Under the pieces are notes generated by a model that made no database searches, was not told the origin of the DNA, and worked only from the letters and a program-made list of their open reading frames with translations. A stretch of 64,000 bases of DNA from Hymenobacter perfusus. GTDB taxonomy: Bacteria; Bacteroidota; Bacteroidia; Cytophagales; Hymenobacteraceae. Where the stretch lies: assembly GCF_003944765.1 (NCBI RefSeq), contig NZ_RWIU01000001.1, positions 868,001-932,000 on the forward strand. Direction: 5' to 3'. The translations under genes were made by a program, and so were the position numbers. Positions 33,373 to 42,513 of this stretch are shown piece after piece. The first letter of the stretch is position 1, and each line of letters starts with the position of its first letter.

Positions 33373-34704
33373 TTACAGTGGCGTAGCGGCCGTAGTGGTG
33401 CGCACAAACAGCATGACATCGTAGGCTTCGGAGAGCTTGAAGGGGAAATAGGAATTCTTACCACTTTCGGGGCTGTAGCCTACCAAGCGGTGCCCCCGGC
33501 GCACGTCCTGCGCCTGCAGCTGGCTGGTATTCAGATAGAATACTGGGGGCGTGAGGGCCTGTAGGCTGGCCTCCCAGGAGCCCGCCACGGGCGCTTCGAG
33601 GGGGTAAGCAGCCATAGGACTAGCGGCGGAGATAAAGCGGTGCTTGGTGGCTGCTACTGTGCCCGTGGCCGTAGTGGTACCCAGCACAAAGTACTGGCCG
33701 GGGAACATGCGCTCCAGAAACTTCCCGGTACCGCCACCGTTGTTGTCGCCGGGTACGGCCAGGCGGCGCGATACGTGCGCATCGTGCGCCCAAACAATGA
33801 CTTTGCTGCCTTTATCCCGCACCAGAAACCGAGTCATTTCGGCCATCAGGCTGTCGCGCGACGACTCCTGCTTGTTCACCTTGGGCTGGTAGAAGGTATC
33901 GAAGTAGTGGTGCAGATTTTTAAGCGCCCCGGCCACTACCGGGCGCTGCCGCTGCGTCAGCTTCACATTGGTCAGGGCTTTTTCCAGCTGCTCGGTGGCT
34001 TCGTAGCCGGCCCAGCCGTTGGCCAGCATCTCGGGCCGCTTGAACGGGATGCTCCGGTCGTTGAGGTCAACCCATACTTTGTCCTGGTACTGGGTGCGCT
34101 GCACCAGCTGCTCGGTGAGGGCCTTCACCTCGGGCGTGGCGGTGGCCAGCTGTTCGCGCAGCACCTCGGCGGCCGTGGTGCCAAACATGCCGTCGATACC
34201 GGTCAGCTCCACTTTCCGCAGGTGGGACGTGTTATAGGTGTGCATCCAGTTCAGCATTTCCTCGGTTTCGCGGTTTTGCCAGATGCTGAGCAGGTGCTTT
34301 TTCATCAGCGGCTTCAAGTCGTCGATGGTGGCGGAGTGCATGGCCTGGTTGAGGCGGTAGCAGTCAGCATAGGTGTTTTCAAGCGCCACTTGGTTGAACC
34401 CCTCATCCTCCATCAGAACGCGCGTGAGCCAGAAGCGCAGCTTGTAAAATTCGGCCGTGCCATGGGTGCCTTCGCCCAGGGCCACTACTTTTTTGCCGCG
34501 CATTTGCTTGATGAGCGGCTGCACTGCCTGGCGGAACAGGAAGTAGCTCTGGGTATTCACGGCATTCACTACCGAGGCATCGAGGATGATGCGGGCAGTA
34601 TCGGAAGCGGCGGCCGACGCAACTGGAGCCGTCTGGGCCGAGGCGGCGGCAACAGGAGCGGTGAGCAGCGTGGCGGCGAGCAGGGAGCGGAAGAAGGTTT
34701 TCAT
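33373..34704 (-). CDS. Erythromycin-esterase-family protein, exported
   Basis: 443 residues from the ATG at 34704, where the signal peptide MKTFFRSLLAATLLTAPVAAASAQ begins; the frame is open to 34767. The family signatures are GEGTHGTAEFYKLRFWLTRVLMEDEGFNQVALENTYADC with the catalytic-site Glu and His, and VIVWAHDAHVSRRLA later. Family members include macrolide esterases, but most Bacteroidota relatives hydrolyse unknown esters, so antibiotic resistance should not be assumed. Its export signal suggests a periplasmic role. It is divergent from the LytS gene at 34934. Confidence 0.85.
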   Translation of the reverse strand: MKTFFRSLLAATLLTAPVAAASAQTAPVASAAASDTARIILDASVVNAVNTQSYFLFRQAVQPLIKQMRGKKVVALGEGTHGTAEFYKLRFWLTRVLMEDEGFNQVALENTYADCYRLNQAMHSATIDDLKPLMKKHLLSIWQNRETEEMLNWMHTYNTSHLRKVELTGIDGMFGTTAAEVLREQLATATPEVKALTEQLVQRTQYQDKVWVDLNDRSIPFKRPEMLANGWAGYEATEQLEKALTNVKLTQRQRPVVAGALKNLHHYFDTFYQPKVNKQESSRDSLMAEMTRFLVRDKGSKVIVWAHDAHVSRRLAVPGDNNGGGTGKFLERMFPGQYFVLGTTTATGTVAATKHRFISAASPMAAYPLEAPVAGSWEASLQALTPPVFYLNTSQLQAQDVRRGHRLVGYSPESGKNSYFPFKLSEAYDVMLFVRTTTAATPL

Positions 34705-34933
34705 AACGAGGTAGCGAATAAGGTGTCGGGAGAGAAAGGCCAGCCGTTCAGCGACTGGCAACGACACAAAGGAATAGCCCCTGGCAGGCGAAAAGAAGCT
34801 TTATTAGACCAGGGCAGGCCGCGAGGCGACGAAGCAAACGGCCCGGCTTTTTGGTCGAAAAAAACACCCCCATTAGTCGAAAACCGGCGTCAGACATGCG
34901 GCAGGCGGCCGGAAAAACCACCAACTTGGCCCC

Positions 34934-36043
34934 ATGCAAACGCCCTCCCCCACCCTGCTCCCCGACCGGCCCAGCCGCTTCCCGCTCGTGTTTGAGGGGC
35001 TGGTGTGGGTGCTGTACGTGGGCATGTATAAGTACAATGGGTTCATGGAGGCCGTTGCCCACCGGCCCACTGACCGCGCCAACTTTCCTTATCCGCAGCT
35101 CATGCTGTTTGCCGTAGCGGCCACTCTTTACATCATTCCCTACTACCGGGGGCTGGTGCCGGCCCTGCTGCGCCGGCGGCGCTACTTACTGCTGGGTATA
35201 GGCTCGGTGGTGTACCTGTGGTGGGGCATCAAGCTGAACATGCTGCTGGCCCACGGTGCCTTTCAGCACGTAGCGCGCCCGCCGCTGCTGGCGGAATACT
35301 ACCACGCGGGCTACGTGACGGCAGCTGGTCAATTGCTTACCCGGACTCAACCGTATATCAGCTTGCTGTTTACTGATTTATTGACCTTCAGCTGCGTAGC
35401 CTTTATGCGCGTGGCCTTTGAGCACGAATACCGCCGCCGCCACCTGGAAAAAGACCACTTGGCCCTGCAGATGGAGCAACTGAAAGCCCAGCTGCAACCA
35501 CATTTCCTTTTCAACACCCTCAACAGCATTTACGGCCTGAGCCTGACCGGCTCGCCCGAAACGCCGCGCTTTATTCTGCTGCTCTCGGAACTGATGCGTT
35601 ACGTGCTGTATGACAGCGGCAAAGCCCGGATTGCATTGCCCGAGGAGGTGTCGTTTCTGGAGAATTACTTTGAGCTGGAGCAGCGCAAGTATGCCGGGGC
35701 GCGGGTGGAGTTTCGGGCGGTGGGTGCCCCGGAGGCCGCTGCTATGCAGGTGCCGCCGCTGCTGCTGCTGCCGCTGGTAGAAAACAGTTTCAAGCACGGC
35801 CGCCACCATTTCTCCGATGACGCTACCGTAGAGGCAACGCTCACAACCACGCCCGGCCGCCTGCACTTCCTCATCGAAAACGACATGCTGCCCGAAGTGC
35901 CGGCCGCCTCGCCCAAACGCAGCGGCGGCATTGGCCTCCAGAATATCCGCCAGCGCCTCCACCTCTACTACCCGAATGCCCATGAGCTCCACCTCACCGA
36001 ACAGAACGGCCGCTACCGTGCCGAGCTGACACTGCGGGTGTAG
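34934..36043 (+). CDS. LytS/YehU-type membrane histidine kinase
   Basis: 369 residues. Four hydrophobic segments fall in the first ~150 residues (GLVWVLYVGMYKYNG; LMLFAVAATLYIIPYYRG; YLLLGIGSVVYLWWG; ISLLFTDLLTFSCVAF). The His-kinase domain has the H-box QMEQLKAQLQPHFLFNTLNSIYGLS, the N-box LLLPLVENSFKHG and the G-box SGGIGLQNIRQRLHLYYP. This is the typical HisKA_5-like kinase paired with LytTR regulators. The regulator starts 44 bases downstream, so the two form one operon with the serine hydrolase after it. The ligand is unknown. Confidence 0.92.
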   Translation: MQTPSPTLLPDRPSRFPLVFEGLVWVLYVGMYKYNGFMEAVAHRPTDRANFPYPQLMLFAVAATLYIIPYYRGLVPALLRRRRYLLLGIGSVVYLWWGIKLNMLLAHGAFQHVARPPLLAEYYHAGYVTAAGQLLTRTQPYISLLFTDLLTFSCVAFMRVAFEHEYRRRHLEKDHLALQMEQLKAQLQPHFLFNTLNSIYGLSLTGSPETPRFILLLSELMRYVLYDSGKARIALPEEVSFLENYFELEQRKYAGARVEFRAVGAPEAAAMQVPPLLLLPLVENSFKHGRHHFSDDATVEATLTTTPGRLHFLIENDMLPEVPAASPKRSGGIGLQNIRQRLHLYYPNAHELHLTEQNGRYRAELTLRV

Positions 36044-36087
36044 CCGTCAATACCTGCCTCCTTATTTCTTACGCACTGTTCACTGCT

Positions 36088-36792
36088 ATGACCACTACAT
36101 CTGCCCCCGTTCGTTGCCTGATTGTGGATGATGAGCCGCTGGCTCACCAGGTGCTCACCCAGTTCATCGGCCAGACGCCCGGCCTCACGCTCACGGGCAA
36201 GTGCCGCAACGCCATGGAAGCCTACGAGCACCTGGCCCAGCACCCCGTAGACCTGCTGTTTCTGGATATTGAGATGCCCCTGGTGACGGGCCTGAACTTC
36301 CTCAAGAGCCTCACGCACCCGCCCAAAACCGTGCTGACCACCGCCTACCGCGAGTATGCCTACGAGGGCTACGAGCTGGACGTACTGGATTATCTGCTCA
36401 AGCCCTTCAGCTACGAGCGGTTTATGAAAGCCGTGGCCCGCCTGCCCGCCACCCAGCCCGTGCCGCCCGCCGATGCTACCACCGAGAAATACCTGCTGGT
36501 GAAGGAGCGCCAGGGCCTGCTGAAAGTCCCACACCGCGACATTGTGTACGTGGAGGGCTGCAAGGACTACGTAAAAATCACGACGGCCACCAAAACCTAC
36601 CTGCTGCATCAGACCATGAAGGACATGGTGGAAGTGCTGGGCGCGGCTTTTCTGCGGGTACACCGCTCGTTTATCGTGGCGGCGGCCCACATCCGGATGC
36701 TGCAGCCCGATAACGTGCTGCTGCTGGATAACACGCTCATTCCCATCGGCAACTCCTACCGTAGTGAACTGCTGGCCTATTTCCGGAAATAA
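36088..36792 (+). CDS. LytTR-family response regulator
   Basis: 234 residues. The receiver domain (about 5-120) has CLIVDDEPLAHQVL, phospho-acceptor Asp in LLFLDIEMPLVTG and a Lys in YLLKPFSYERF. The LytTR DNA-binding domain (about 135-234) has YLLVKERQGLLKVPHRDIVYVEGCKDYVKITTATKTYLLHQTMKDM and FLRVHRSFIVAAAHIRML. It directly follows its LytS-type kinase and is followed after 42 bases by a serine hydrolase, which may be a target or share the transcript. Confidence 0.93.
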   Translation: MTTTSAPVRCLIVDDEPLAHQVLTQFIGQTPGLTLTGKCRNAMEAYEHLAQHPVDLLFLDIEMPLVTGLNFLKSLTHPPKTVLTTAYREYAYEGYELDVLDYLLKPFSYERFMKAVARLPATQPVPPADATTEKYLLVKERQGLLKVPHRDIVYVEGCKDYVKITTATKTYLLHQTMKDMVEVLGAAFLRVHRSFIVAAAHIRMLQPDNVLLLDNTLIPIGNSYRSELLAYFRK

Positions 36793-36834
36793 CCTCTGCT
36801 GCTATTTTCTCTTTCCTCCTTATTCCCTCGCTGT

Positions 36835-38172
36835 ATGCTCCGCAAATCCCTTTCCCTGCTTGTGCTGCCGCTGCTATGGGCCGGCACTGCCCTGGCCCAA
36901 ACGGCCCCCACGGCCTTCAACCAGCCCCGGCTCGACAGCCTGCTCACAGCCCTGGATGCCAACCACAAGCTGGCCGGCAGCCTCCAACTCACCCAAAATG
37001 GCAAGGTGGTGTACCGCCGCGCCATCGGGCAGGAGCAGCCGGGCGTACCGGCTACCACCGCCACCCGCTACCGCATCGGCAGCGTGACTAAGCTGTTCAC
37101 GGCTACCCTGATCATGCAGTTGGTGGAAGAAGGCAAGCTGAAGCTGGACGCACCTATCATCACGTGGTTTCCGACGCTGCCCAACGCCGGCAAAATCACC
37201 GTGGATCAGCTGCTGCACCACCGTAGCGGCCTGGGCGATTTTACGCGGGACCCGGCTTACGGGCAGTTCATGAGTCAGCCTAAAACCCAGGCCGAGCTGC
37301 TGGCCATCATCCAGGCGCGGCCCGTGGATTTTGAGCCGGGCGCGAAATATGACTACAACAATTCCAACTATCTGGTGCTGGGCTACCTGGTGGAAAAGCT
37401 CACGAAACAGCCTTACGCCCAGGCTCTTCAAAAGCGCATTACGGGTAAGCTGGCCCTGAAGGAAACCTATTATGGCGGCCGCCTCGACGCGCAGAAGCAC
37501 GAAGCGGCTTCGTTCAGCTGGGACGGCAAAACCTGGAGCATCCAGCCGGAAACCGACATGAGCGTACCCGGCGGCGCGGGTGCCATCACCTCCACCCCCG
37601 CCGACCTGACGCGCTTCGTGGAGGGCCTGTTTGCGGGCAAGCTGGTGAAGCCGGCCACCCTGCAGCAGATGCTGAACATGCAGGACAACTACGGCGCGGG
37701 CCTCATGCCTATTCCGTTCAGCGACAAACAGGGCTACGGCCACTTCGGCGTTATCGATGGGTACCGCTCAGCCCTCACGTACTTCCCCGCCGATAAGCTG
37801 ACCGTGGCGTATTGCGGCAACGGCATCAGTAGCGGCTACACGGTTAACGACCTAATGCTTGGCACCCTGGCCATCTACTTCAACAAGCCCTACCGGTTAC
37901 CCAACTTCAATGGGCCCACGCTTACCGAAGCTGAGCTGAGCACCTACTTTGGCACGTATGCCAGCACCCAGATGCCGCTCAAAATTACCGTTACGGCTTC
38001 GGGCACCACGCTTCTGGCACAGGCCACGGGCCAGAGTGCCTTCCCGCTCACGCCGGTTTCCAAAACACAATTTACGTACGCCGCCGCCGGCCTCACCATG
38101 GATTTCGACCCGGCGGCCCACACGTTCACGCTACGCCAGGGCGCCAACAATATCCTGTTCACCCGCGAGTAA
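36835..38172 (+). CDS. Class C beta-lactamase-related serine hydrolase, exported
   Basis: 445 residues. The signal peptide is MLRKSLSLLVLPLLWAGTALAQ. The catalytic SxxK is in YRIGSVTKLFTATLIM, the YxN-type motif in YDYNNSNYLVLGYLVE, and the third box in HFGVIDGYRSALTYFP. The C-terminal ~100 residues form an extra beta domain. Such family members act as DD-peptidases, esterases or peptide hydrolases rather than drug-resistance enzymes. The gene is the last of the LytS/LytTR group and is followed by a strong bidirectional terminator. Confidence 0.88.
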   Translation: MLRKSLSLLVLPLLWAGTALAQTAPTAFNQPRLDSLLTALDANHKLAGSLQLTQNGKVVYRRAIGQEQPGVPATTATRYRIGSVTKLFTATLIMQLVEEGKLKLDAPIITWFPTLPNAGKITVDQLLHHRSGLGDFTRDPAYGQFMSQPKTQAELLAIIQARPVDFEPGAKYDYNNSNYLVLGYLVEKLTKQPYAQALQKRITGKLALKETYYGGRLDAQKHEAASFSWDGKTWSIQPETDMSVPGGAGAITSTPADLTRFVEGLFAGKLVKPATLQQMLNMQDNYGAGLMPIPFSDKQGYGHFGVIDGYRSALTYFPADKLTVAYCGNGISSGYTVNDLMLGTLAIYFNKPYRLPNFNGPTLTEAELSTYFGTYASTQMPLKITVTASGTTLLAQATGQSAFPLTPVSKTQFTYAAAGLTMDFDPAAHTFTLRQGANNILFTRE

Positions 38173-38193
38173 CGTCTGCCTATATCTTACGCC

Positions 38194-38236
38194 AAACGGC
38201 CCCCGTTCGGAAAATTCCGAACGGGGGCCGTTTTTA
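38194..38236. terminator. Bidirectional terminator
   Basis: A 19-bp perfect stem (AAACGGCCCCCGTTCGGAA and its complement) with only a 2-nt loop is followed by TTTTT. It ends both the serine hydrolase transcript and the opposite lipoprotein gene. Confidence 0.92.
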
Positions 38237-38258
38237 TGCGGGGCGGATGGCCGGCAGG

Positions 38259-38912
38259 CTAGTTTTTCACTTTCACCTGTCCGTCGTCGGCGTCGCGCTT
38301 TACTTTGGTGCCGTTGCTGTACTCCACCTTCGTGTCGCCGTCCTTGTCCACTTTCACGGTTTTGCCGTTGGAGTACACGATTTTGGTTTCACCGTTTTTC
38401 TTCTTGTCGTACTTCACAATGCTGGGGCCGCTACGACGGGCGGGCGCGGTGGTTTCGCGGGTCGTAACTACCGTGGTGGTGTACGGCGTGCCCTCGTAGT
38501 AGCTGCCCCGGTTGGAGGCGTAGGTGTTGTATTGTGGCTCCGATACGTAGGTTTTCACCTGCTGGTCGGTTTCATCGTTCACCTGGCGCAGGGCGGCGTA
38601 GCGGCCGGTGGTATCGGTGGTGTAGCGGGTATTTACCTCGTTCAGGCGGCGGCCCCGGGTGTAGTAGGTGTTGGTCACCTGCGTTACTACCACGGTATCC
38701 GTCAGCTTCAGGTCATCGGCAATGCGGGAAGCCAGCCGGTCGGCTTCGGTGCGATAAGCAGCCGTATCGGTGGTCATGGCACCGTCATTCACTACCACGG
38801 CCGTATCGGCTGAGGGAGTAGTGGCCGCGTCCACGACAGCGGGTTTGTCCTGGTTGCAGGAAGCCATTGCCAGCGTGGCAGCGGCGGAGAGGAAAAGCAG
38901 GGACTTATTCAT
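38259..38912 (-). CDS. Lipoprotein with C-terminal tandem charged repeats
   Basis: 217 residues from the ATG at 38912 (the frame is open to 39095, but the lipoprotein signal MNKSLLFLSAAATLAMAS|C begins here). The middle part is Thr/Tyr-rich (TYYTRGRRLNEVNTRYTTDTTGRYAAL). The C-terminal ~45 residues form three related 15-16-residue units: TKIVYSNGKTVKVDKDG, TKVEYSNGTKVKRDADDG, QVKVKN. They look like antiparallel hairpin repeats. No family is recognised. The product should be in the outer membrane. Confidence 0.65.
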   Translation of the reverse strand: MNKSLLFLSAAATLAMASCNQDKPAVVDAATTPSADTAVVVNDGAMTTDTAAYRTEADRLASRIADDLKLTDTVVVTQVTNTYYTRGRRLNEVNTRYTTDTTGRYAALRQVNDETDQQVKTYVSEPQYNTYASNRGSYYEGTPYTTTVVTTRETTAPARRSGPSIVKYDKKKNGETKIVYSNGKTVKVDKDGDTKVEYSNGTKVKRDADDGQVKVKN

Positions 38913-39111
38913 GCGAACTATCGAAAAGTGAAAAACACAGCGCCGGCATATAGGGCCGAGTCTATGCTGTGGGGGCTGATACGGCAGGGCCTGAACACGG
39001 GTTGCCGACCACCAGTAGAAAAAGCCGACCCGCCGGGCAACGGTTCGGGCCGGGTAACCATCTGGCTCAGTATCAATTCCTGGTCCATCTTCCACGCTTT
39101 ATCCTGCTCAG

Positions 39112-39777
39112 ATGAAAACGAACTTCTTACTCGCCTCCCTCGCCGCCACGGCTTTGCTCAGCGGCGCTATCACCCTGACCGCCGCCGCCCAGCAAACCCG
39201 CTCCGTGAGCGGCTTCGAGCAAGTGAAAGCCAGCGGCGCCATTGATGTGGTGCTCACCCAGGGCAGCGCCACTACGGTGAAAGTGGATGCCGACTCCGAT
39301 GTACTGGCCAGCGTGAAAACCGAGGTGCAGGGCAACACCCTGGTGCTGTTCCGCGAGCAGGGCCTGCTTTCAATGCTGTCCAACAAGAAGGTCACCGTGT
39401 ACATCACCTGCCCCCGGCTCACGGCCGTCACGGTCAGCGGGGCGTCCGATGTAAAAAGTACCACGACCTTCACTGCCGACAGCTTCACCATTCAGGCCAG
39501 CGGCGCTTCCGACGTGACGCTGAACCTGGACGTAAAAACCCTCTCCGCCTCGGCCTCCGGGGCCAGCGACCTGCGCCTGACCGGCCGCGCCGACCGCCAG
39601 AAAATCCACCTCAGCGGCAGCAGCGACTATAAAGGCTACGACCTGCAAAGCCGTGCCGCCGACATCCACGCCAGCGGTGCTTCCGATGCCTACGTGGCTG
39701 TGGCCGACGAGCTGCAAAGCCACACCTCCGGCTCCAGCGACGTGCATTATCGGGGCAAACCCCGTGTGAGCCGCTAA
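39112..39777 (+). CDS. Head-GIN domain (DUF2807) exported protein
   Basis: 221 residues. The signal peptide is MKTNFLLASLAATALLSGAITLTAAAQ. The mature part is a parallel beta-helix of the DUF2807 'auto-transporter head GIN' family: FEQVKASGAIDVVLTQG, then a regular run of six SGASD-like turns (VSGASDVKS, ASGASDVTL, ASGASDLRL, LSGSSDYKG, ASGASDAYV, TSGSSDVHY) about 22 residues apart. It is exported and probably surface-associated; the role is unknown. A strong terminator follows. Confidence 0.88.
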   Translation: MKTNFLLASLAATALLSGAITLTAAAQQTRSVSGFEQVKASGAIDVVLTQGSATTVKVDADSDVLASVKTEVQGNTLVLFREQGLLSMLSNKKVTVYITCPRLTAVTVSGASDVKSTTTFTADSFTIQASGASDVTLNLDVKTLSASASGASDLRLTGRADRQKIHLSGSSDYKGYDLQSRAADIHASGASDAYVAVADELQSHTSGSSDVHYRGKPRVSR

Positions 39778-39800
39778 CGGCTCATCCATTCCGAACTACC

Positions 39801-39839
39801 AAAACGGCCCCGCAACACAGGTTGCGGGGCCGTTTTTTT
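39801..39839 (+). terminator. Terminator of the head-GIN gene
   Basis: The stem AAAACGGCCCCGCAAC/GTTGCGGGGCCGTTTT around ACAG is followed by TTT. It separates this gene from the convergent pectinesterase gene. Confidence 0.9.
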
Positions 39840-39861
39840 GACTGGCTATTGCCGATTTCTG

Positions 39862-42462
39862 TTACTCCTTCACGATAACCGAAGTACCGTGCTCGGTGCC
39901 GGCGGCGTAGCGCACCAGGTAGTGGCCCGCCGTCAGCCCGGCCACGTTCAGCAGCGTAGCCGTAGTGCCGGGCTTACTCAGGAACCGGGCCACCCGGCGG
40001 CCATCAAAGGCGAAAATGGAAACCGTGGCCCCGGCCGGAGCGGCCGGATGGCTGAGCGTGAGTTGGCCGGTGGTCGGATTCGGGAAGGCGGCCAGGACGA
40101 GCTGCCGGGCCGCGAGCGTGCCAGTAGTGGTGGTGCGGTTGCCTTTCACGGCTACGTTCTGGAGCAGCGAGTAGCGGCCGGGGCTGGAGCTGCCGCAGCT
40201 GAAGTACAGGCGCACCGTGAGCGTCTGGCCAGCCGTGAGGTTGAGGCCGGTGCCGCCGTTGAGGGCCAGGTGGTAGCGGTTGGTGAGGCCATTGAACTGG
40301 TTGGCCAGCGCAATGGGCGTGGCGAAGGCGCCGTTGGCGGAAGCTGCCAGCGCGCCGCCCGGCCCGGTGCCGCCAGTTACGTCCACGGAGTCGGCCGTGA
40401 AGTTGCTGCGCGAGTACACCACGGCCAGCTTGGTGTTGCTGGAGGTGTTGTAGAAGCCCGCCGTGAGCAGCAGCGAATCGAGGCGCACGGCTTGGCCGGC
40501 GGCGGCCGTCACGGTAAACTGCTCGTAGAAGCGGCGGTTGAGGTTACCACCCGGTCCGCCCGAGGCCGTGCCCCAGGAACCGTCGCCGTTGCTGGTGACG
40601 CCCAGCGCCTGCCCGAAGGCCGCCGAATACGCCGGCACCGTGGCCACGGTCGTCCCGTTGGACACGAACAGACGCTTGAGCGTGGGCGTGCTGGCCGTAA
40701 CGGCCACGCTGCGCACGGCGGCGTCATCGGCGGCAGAAGTTGTAAGAGGCCATTGCTGCAACACCACCGATACCAACTGCTGCTGGTTGGTGGCGATGCC
40801 GGTAACAGCCGCCGTAACGGCCGCCGCGCCGGTGCTGGCGTGGCTGATGCTGCCCACGTAGCTGCCCACCGCCGCCGCGTTCAGCCGCACGCTAACCGGC
40901 GTGGCGGCCAGCACGCCCGCCGTGGGAGCTAGGCTCAGGGGGCTGGCGCTGGTGCTCCAGGTAGTGCCGTTAGCCGATACCTCGTAGCCGGCCGGGGGCG
41001 TGATGATTACCGGCGCGGTCAGGTTCTCACCCGCCAACGTGTACGACTGCGCCGCCGAAGGCCCGCCCGCATACTGCGTAAATGTGCCCAGGCTACCTGT
41101 AACAGTCAGCGTAGGCACGCTCGATACCCGCACCGAGTCGGTGACGTGCGCAGTCTGGCCGGTTTTGGCGGCTCGCACAAAGTAGTAGTACGCACTGCCC
41201 AAGGGCGGCACGGCATCCGTGAGCTGGAAATTCACGGTGGTGTCGGTGGCGGCCGTCAGCTCGCCCACCTTAGTGGCGGCGGCGCGGTCCACTGAGCGGA
41301 ACAGCTCGTAGGTAATCTGGGCCTGGGGCCAGCTGGTATTCCAGCTGATGGTGGACGTAGTGGCTCCCTTCTCGACTTTCAGATTGGCCACGGCAATAGC
41401 GGGCTGGGCGGTAGCGGTGCCGAAGCCGGCAATGGCAGCCGGGTTCCAGGTACCGAACAGGGTGCTGGTGAGGTAGGCGGCGGTATCGGCCACGGCTAGC
41501 TGCTTCGACCAGGCCACGCGCTGGGCCACGGGCACCAGTTGGCCCCCGAAGTAGCGGCTGCGGAACTCGCCGTAGGTAATCAGGCTCACATCGGTACCCG
41601 CGTCCCAGGTTACCCAGCCCTCGGGCCGGATGCTGGCACTGAGGCGGCTGTTGATGAGCACCGTTTTGTTGTTGGCCAGCGGGCTGCTGCCGGTGGAGTT
41701 CTGCCAGGGCCGGCCCAGGGCGTACTGCGTGGCCCCGGTATTGGCCGGGAAGCGGGTTTTGCGGAACACGTAGCCCGCCGCCTGCCCCGCCGGAGTGTTG
41801 GCCGCCGTAATAAACGAGCTGCCCACCGTGGTGCGCGACTTGGCGTACACCACGCAGTTGTCAAACACGCCAATGGAGCTGCCGAAGATGAAATCCACGT
41901 TGCCATCCACGTAACAGTCGCGGAAGTAGTGGCGGGGCGTGCCGTTGCCCTTGGTGTAAAGCGTATCCTGGTTGCCCAGGAAGCGGCAGTTGCGGAAGGC
42001 GGCGCGGTCGGCATTCACCAGCACGGCCACGGCCTGGGTCCCGTCGCCGTAGGAATTCTCGAACGTGAGGTTGAGGGCACTGAAGTCGTTGGCATTCACC
42101 GTGAAGCTGGCCGAGTTCTGGGTGCCGACGGTGCCGCCCCCGGGCAGCGGCGTGCTGGCCCCGTCGTTGTAGGTCAGCACGGTGTTGGCCACACTTTCGC
42201 CCACCAGCTGCAGAAACGGCTTGGTGGCGGGCACCGTAATTTTCTCGCGGTAGCGGCCCTGCTTGATGAAGATGGTGTAGAGCGTGGTGCCGTTATCCGG
42301 GGCGGCGTTGATGGCGGCCTGCACCGTGCGAAAGTTGCCGCTGCCATCCTGGGCCACTACGGCATTATAAGTGGTGGTCTGGGCGCGGACGCTGAACAGC
42401 GTGGTCAGCAGCAAAAGCAAGCTGGTGACCAGCCAGTACCGATAGGTAGAGGTGTTGGGCAT
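39862..42462 (-). CDS. Pectinesterase (CE8) fused to fibronectin-like domains and T9SS sorting domain
   Basis: 866 residues. The signal peptide MPNTSTYRYWLVTSLLLLLTTLFSVRAQ starts at 42462. The CE8 catalytic domain (about 32-340) has QNSASFTVNANDFSALNLTFENSYG, NCRFLGNQDTLYT (Gln), HYFRDCYVDGNVDFIFGSS with both catalytic Asp residues, and ALGRPWQN with the substrate Arg. A fibronectin-like domain follows (about 350-450), then Ig-like beta modules. The C-terminus LVLAAFPNPTTG...NVAGLTAGHYLVRYAAG is a T9SS sorting domain. It demethylates pectin at the cell surface. The pectate lyase gene lies just upstream in the same direction. Confidence 0.9.
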   Translation of the reverse strand: MPNTSTYRYWLVTSLLLLLTTLFSVRAQTTTYNAVVAQDGSGNFRTVQAAINAAPDNGTTLYTIFIKQGRYREKITVPATKPFLQLVGESVANTVLTYNDGASTPLPGGGTVGTQNSASFTVNANDFSALNLTFENSYGDGTQAVAVLVNADRAAFRNCRFLGNQDTLYTKGNGTPRHYFRDCYVDGNVDFIFGSSIGVFDNCVVYAKSRTTVGSSFITAANTPAGQAAGYVFRKTRFPANTGATQYALGRPWQNSTGSSPLANNKTVLINSRLSASIRPEGWVTWDAGTDVSLITYGEFRSRYFGGQLVPVAQRVAWSKQLAVADTAAYLTSTLFGTWNPAAIAGFGTATAQPAIAVANLKVEKGATTSTISWNTSWPQAQITYELFRSVDRAAATKVGELTAATDTTVNFQLTDAVPPLGSAYYYFVRAAKTGQTAHVTDSVRVSSVPTLTVTGSLGTFTQYAGGPSAAQSYTLAGENLTAPVIITPPAGYEVSANGTTWSTSASPLSLAPTAGVLAATPVSVRLNAAAVGSYVGSISHASTGAAAVTAAVTGIATNQQQLVSVVLQQWPLTTSAADDAAVRSVAVTASTPTLKRLFVSNGTTVATVPAYSAAFGQALGVTSNGDGSWGTASGGPGGNLNRRFYEQFTVTAAAGQAVRLDSLLLTAGFYNTSSNTKLAVVYSRSNFTADSVDVTGGTGPGGALAASANGAFATPIALANQFNGLTNRYHLALNGGTGLNLTAGQTLTVRLYFSCGSSSPGRYSLLQNVAVKGNRTTTTGTLAARQLVLAAFPNPTTGQLTLSHPAAPAGATVSIFAFDGRRVARFLSKPGTTATLLNVAGLTAGHYLVRYAAGTEHGTSVIVKE

Positions 42463-42513
42463 ACGAATGGGGGAATTTGGTTGGTGGAAAGCAGAGCGGG
42501 AAGCGGGCAGCAG

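Noticed and set aside
33373..34704. Antibiotic-resistance role for the erythromycin-esterase-like gene
   Set aside because: The family is broad and the gene has a chromosomal, non-mobile context; nothing here points to macrolide resistance.
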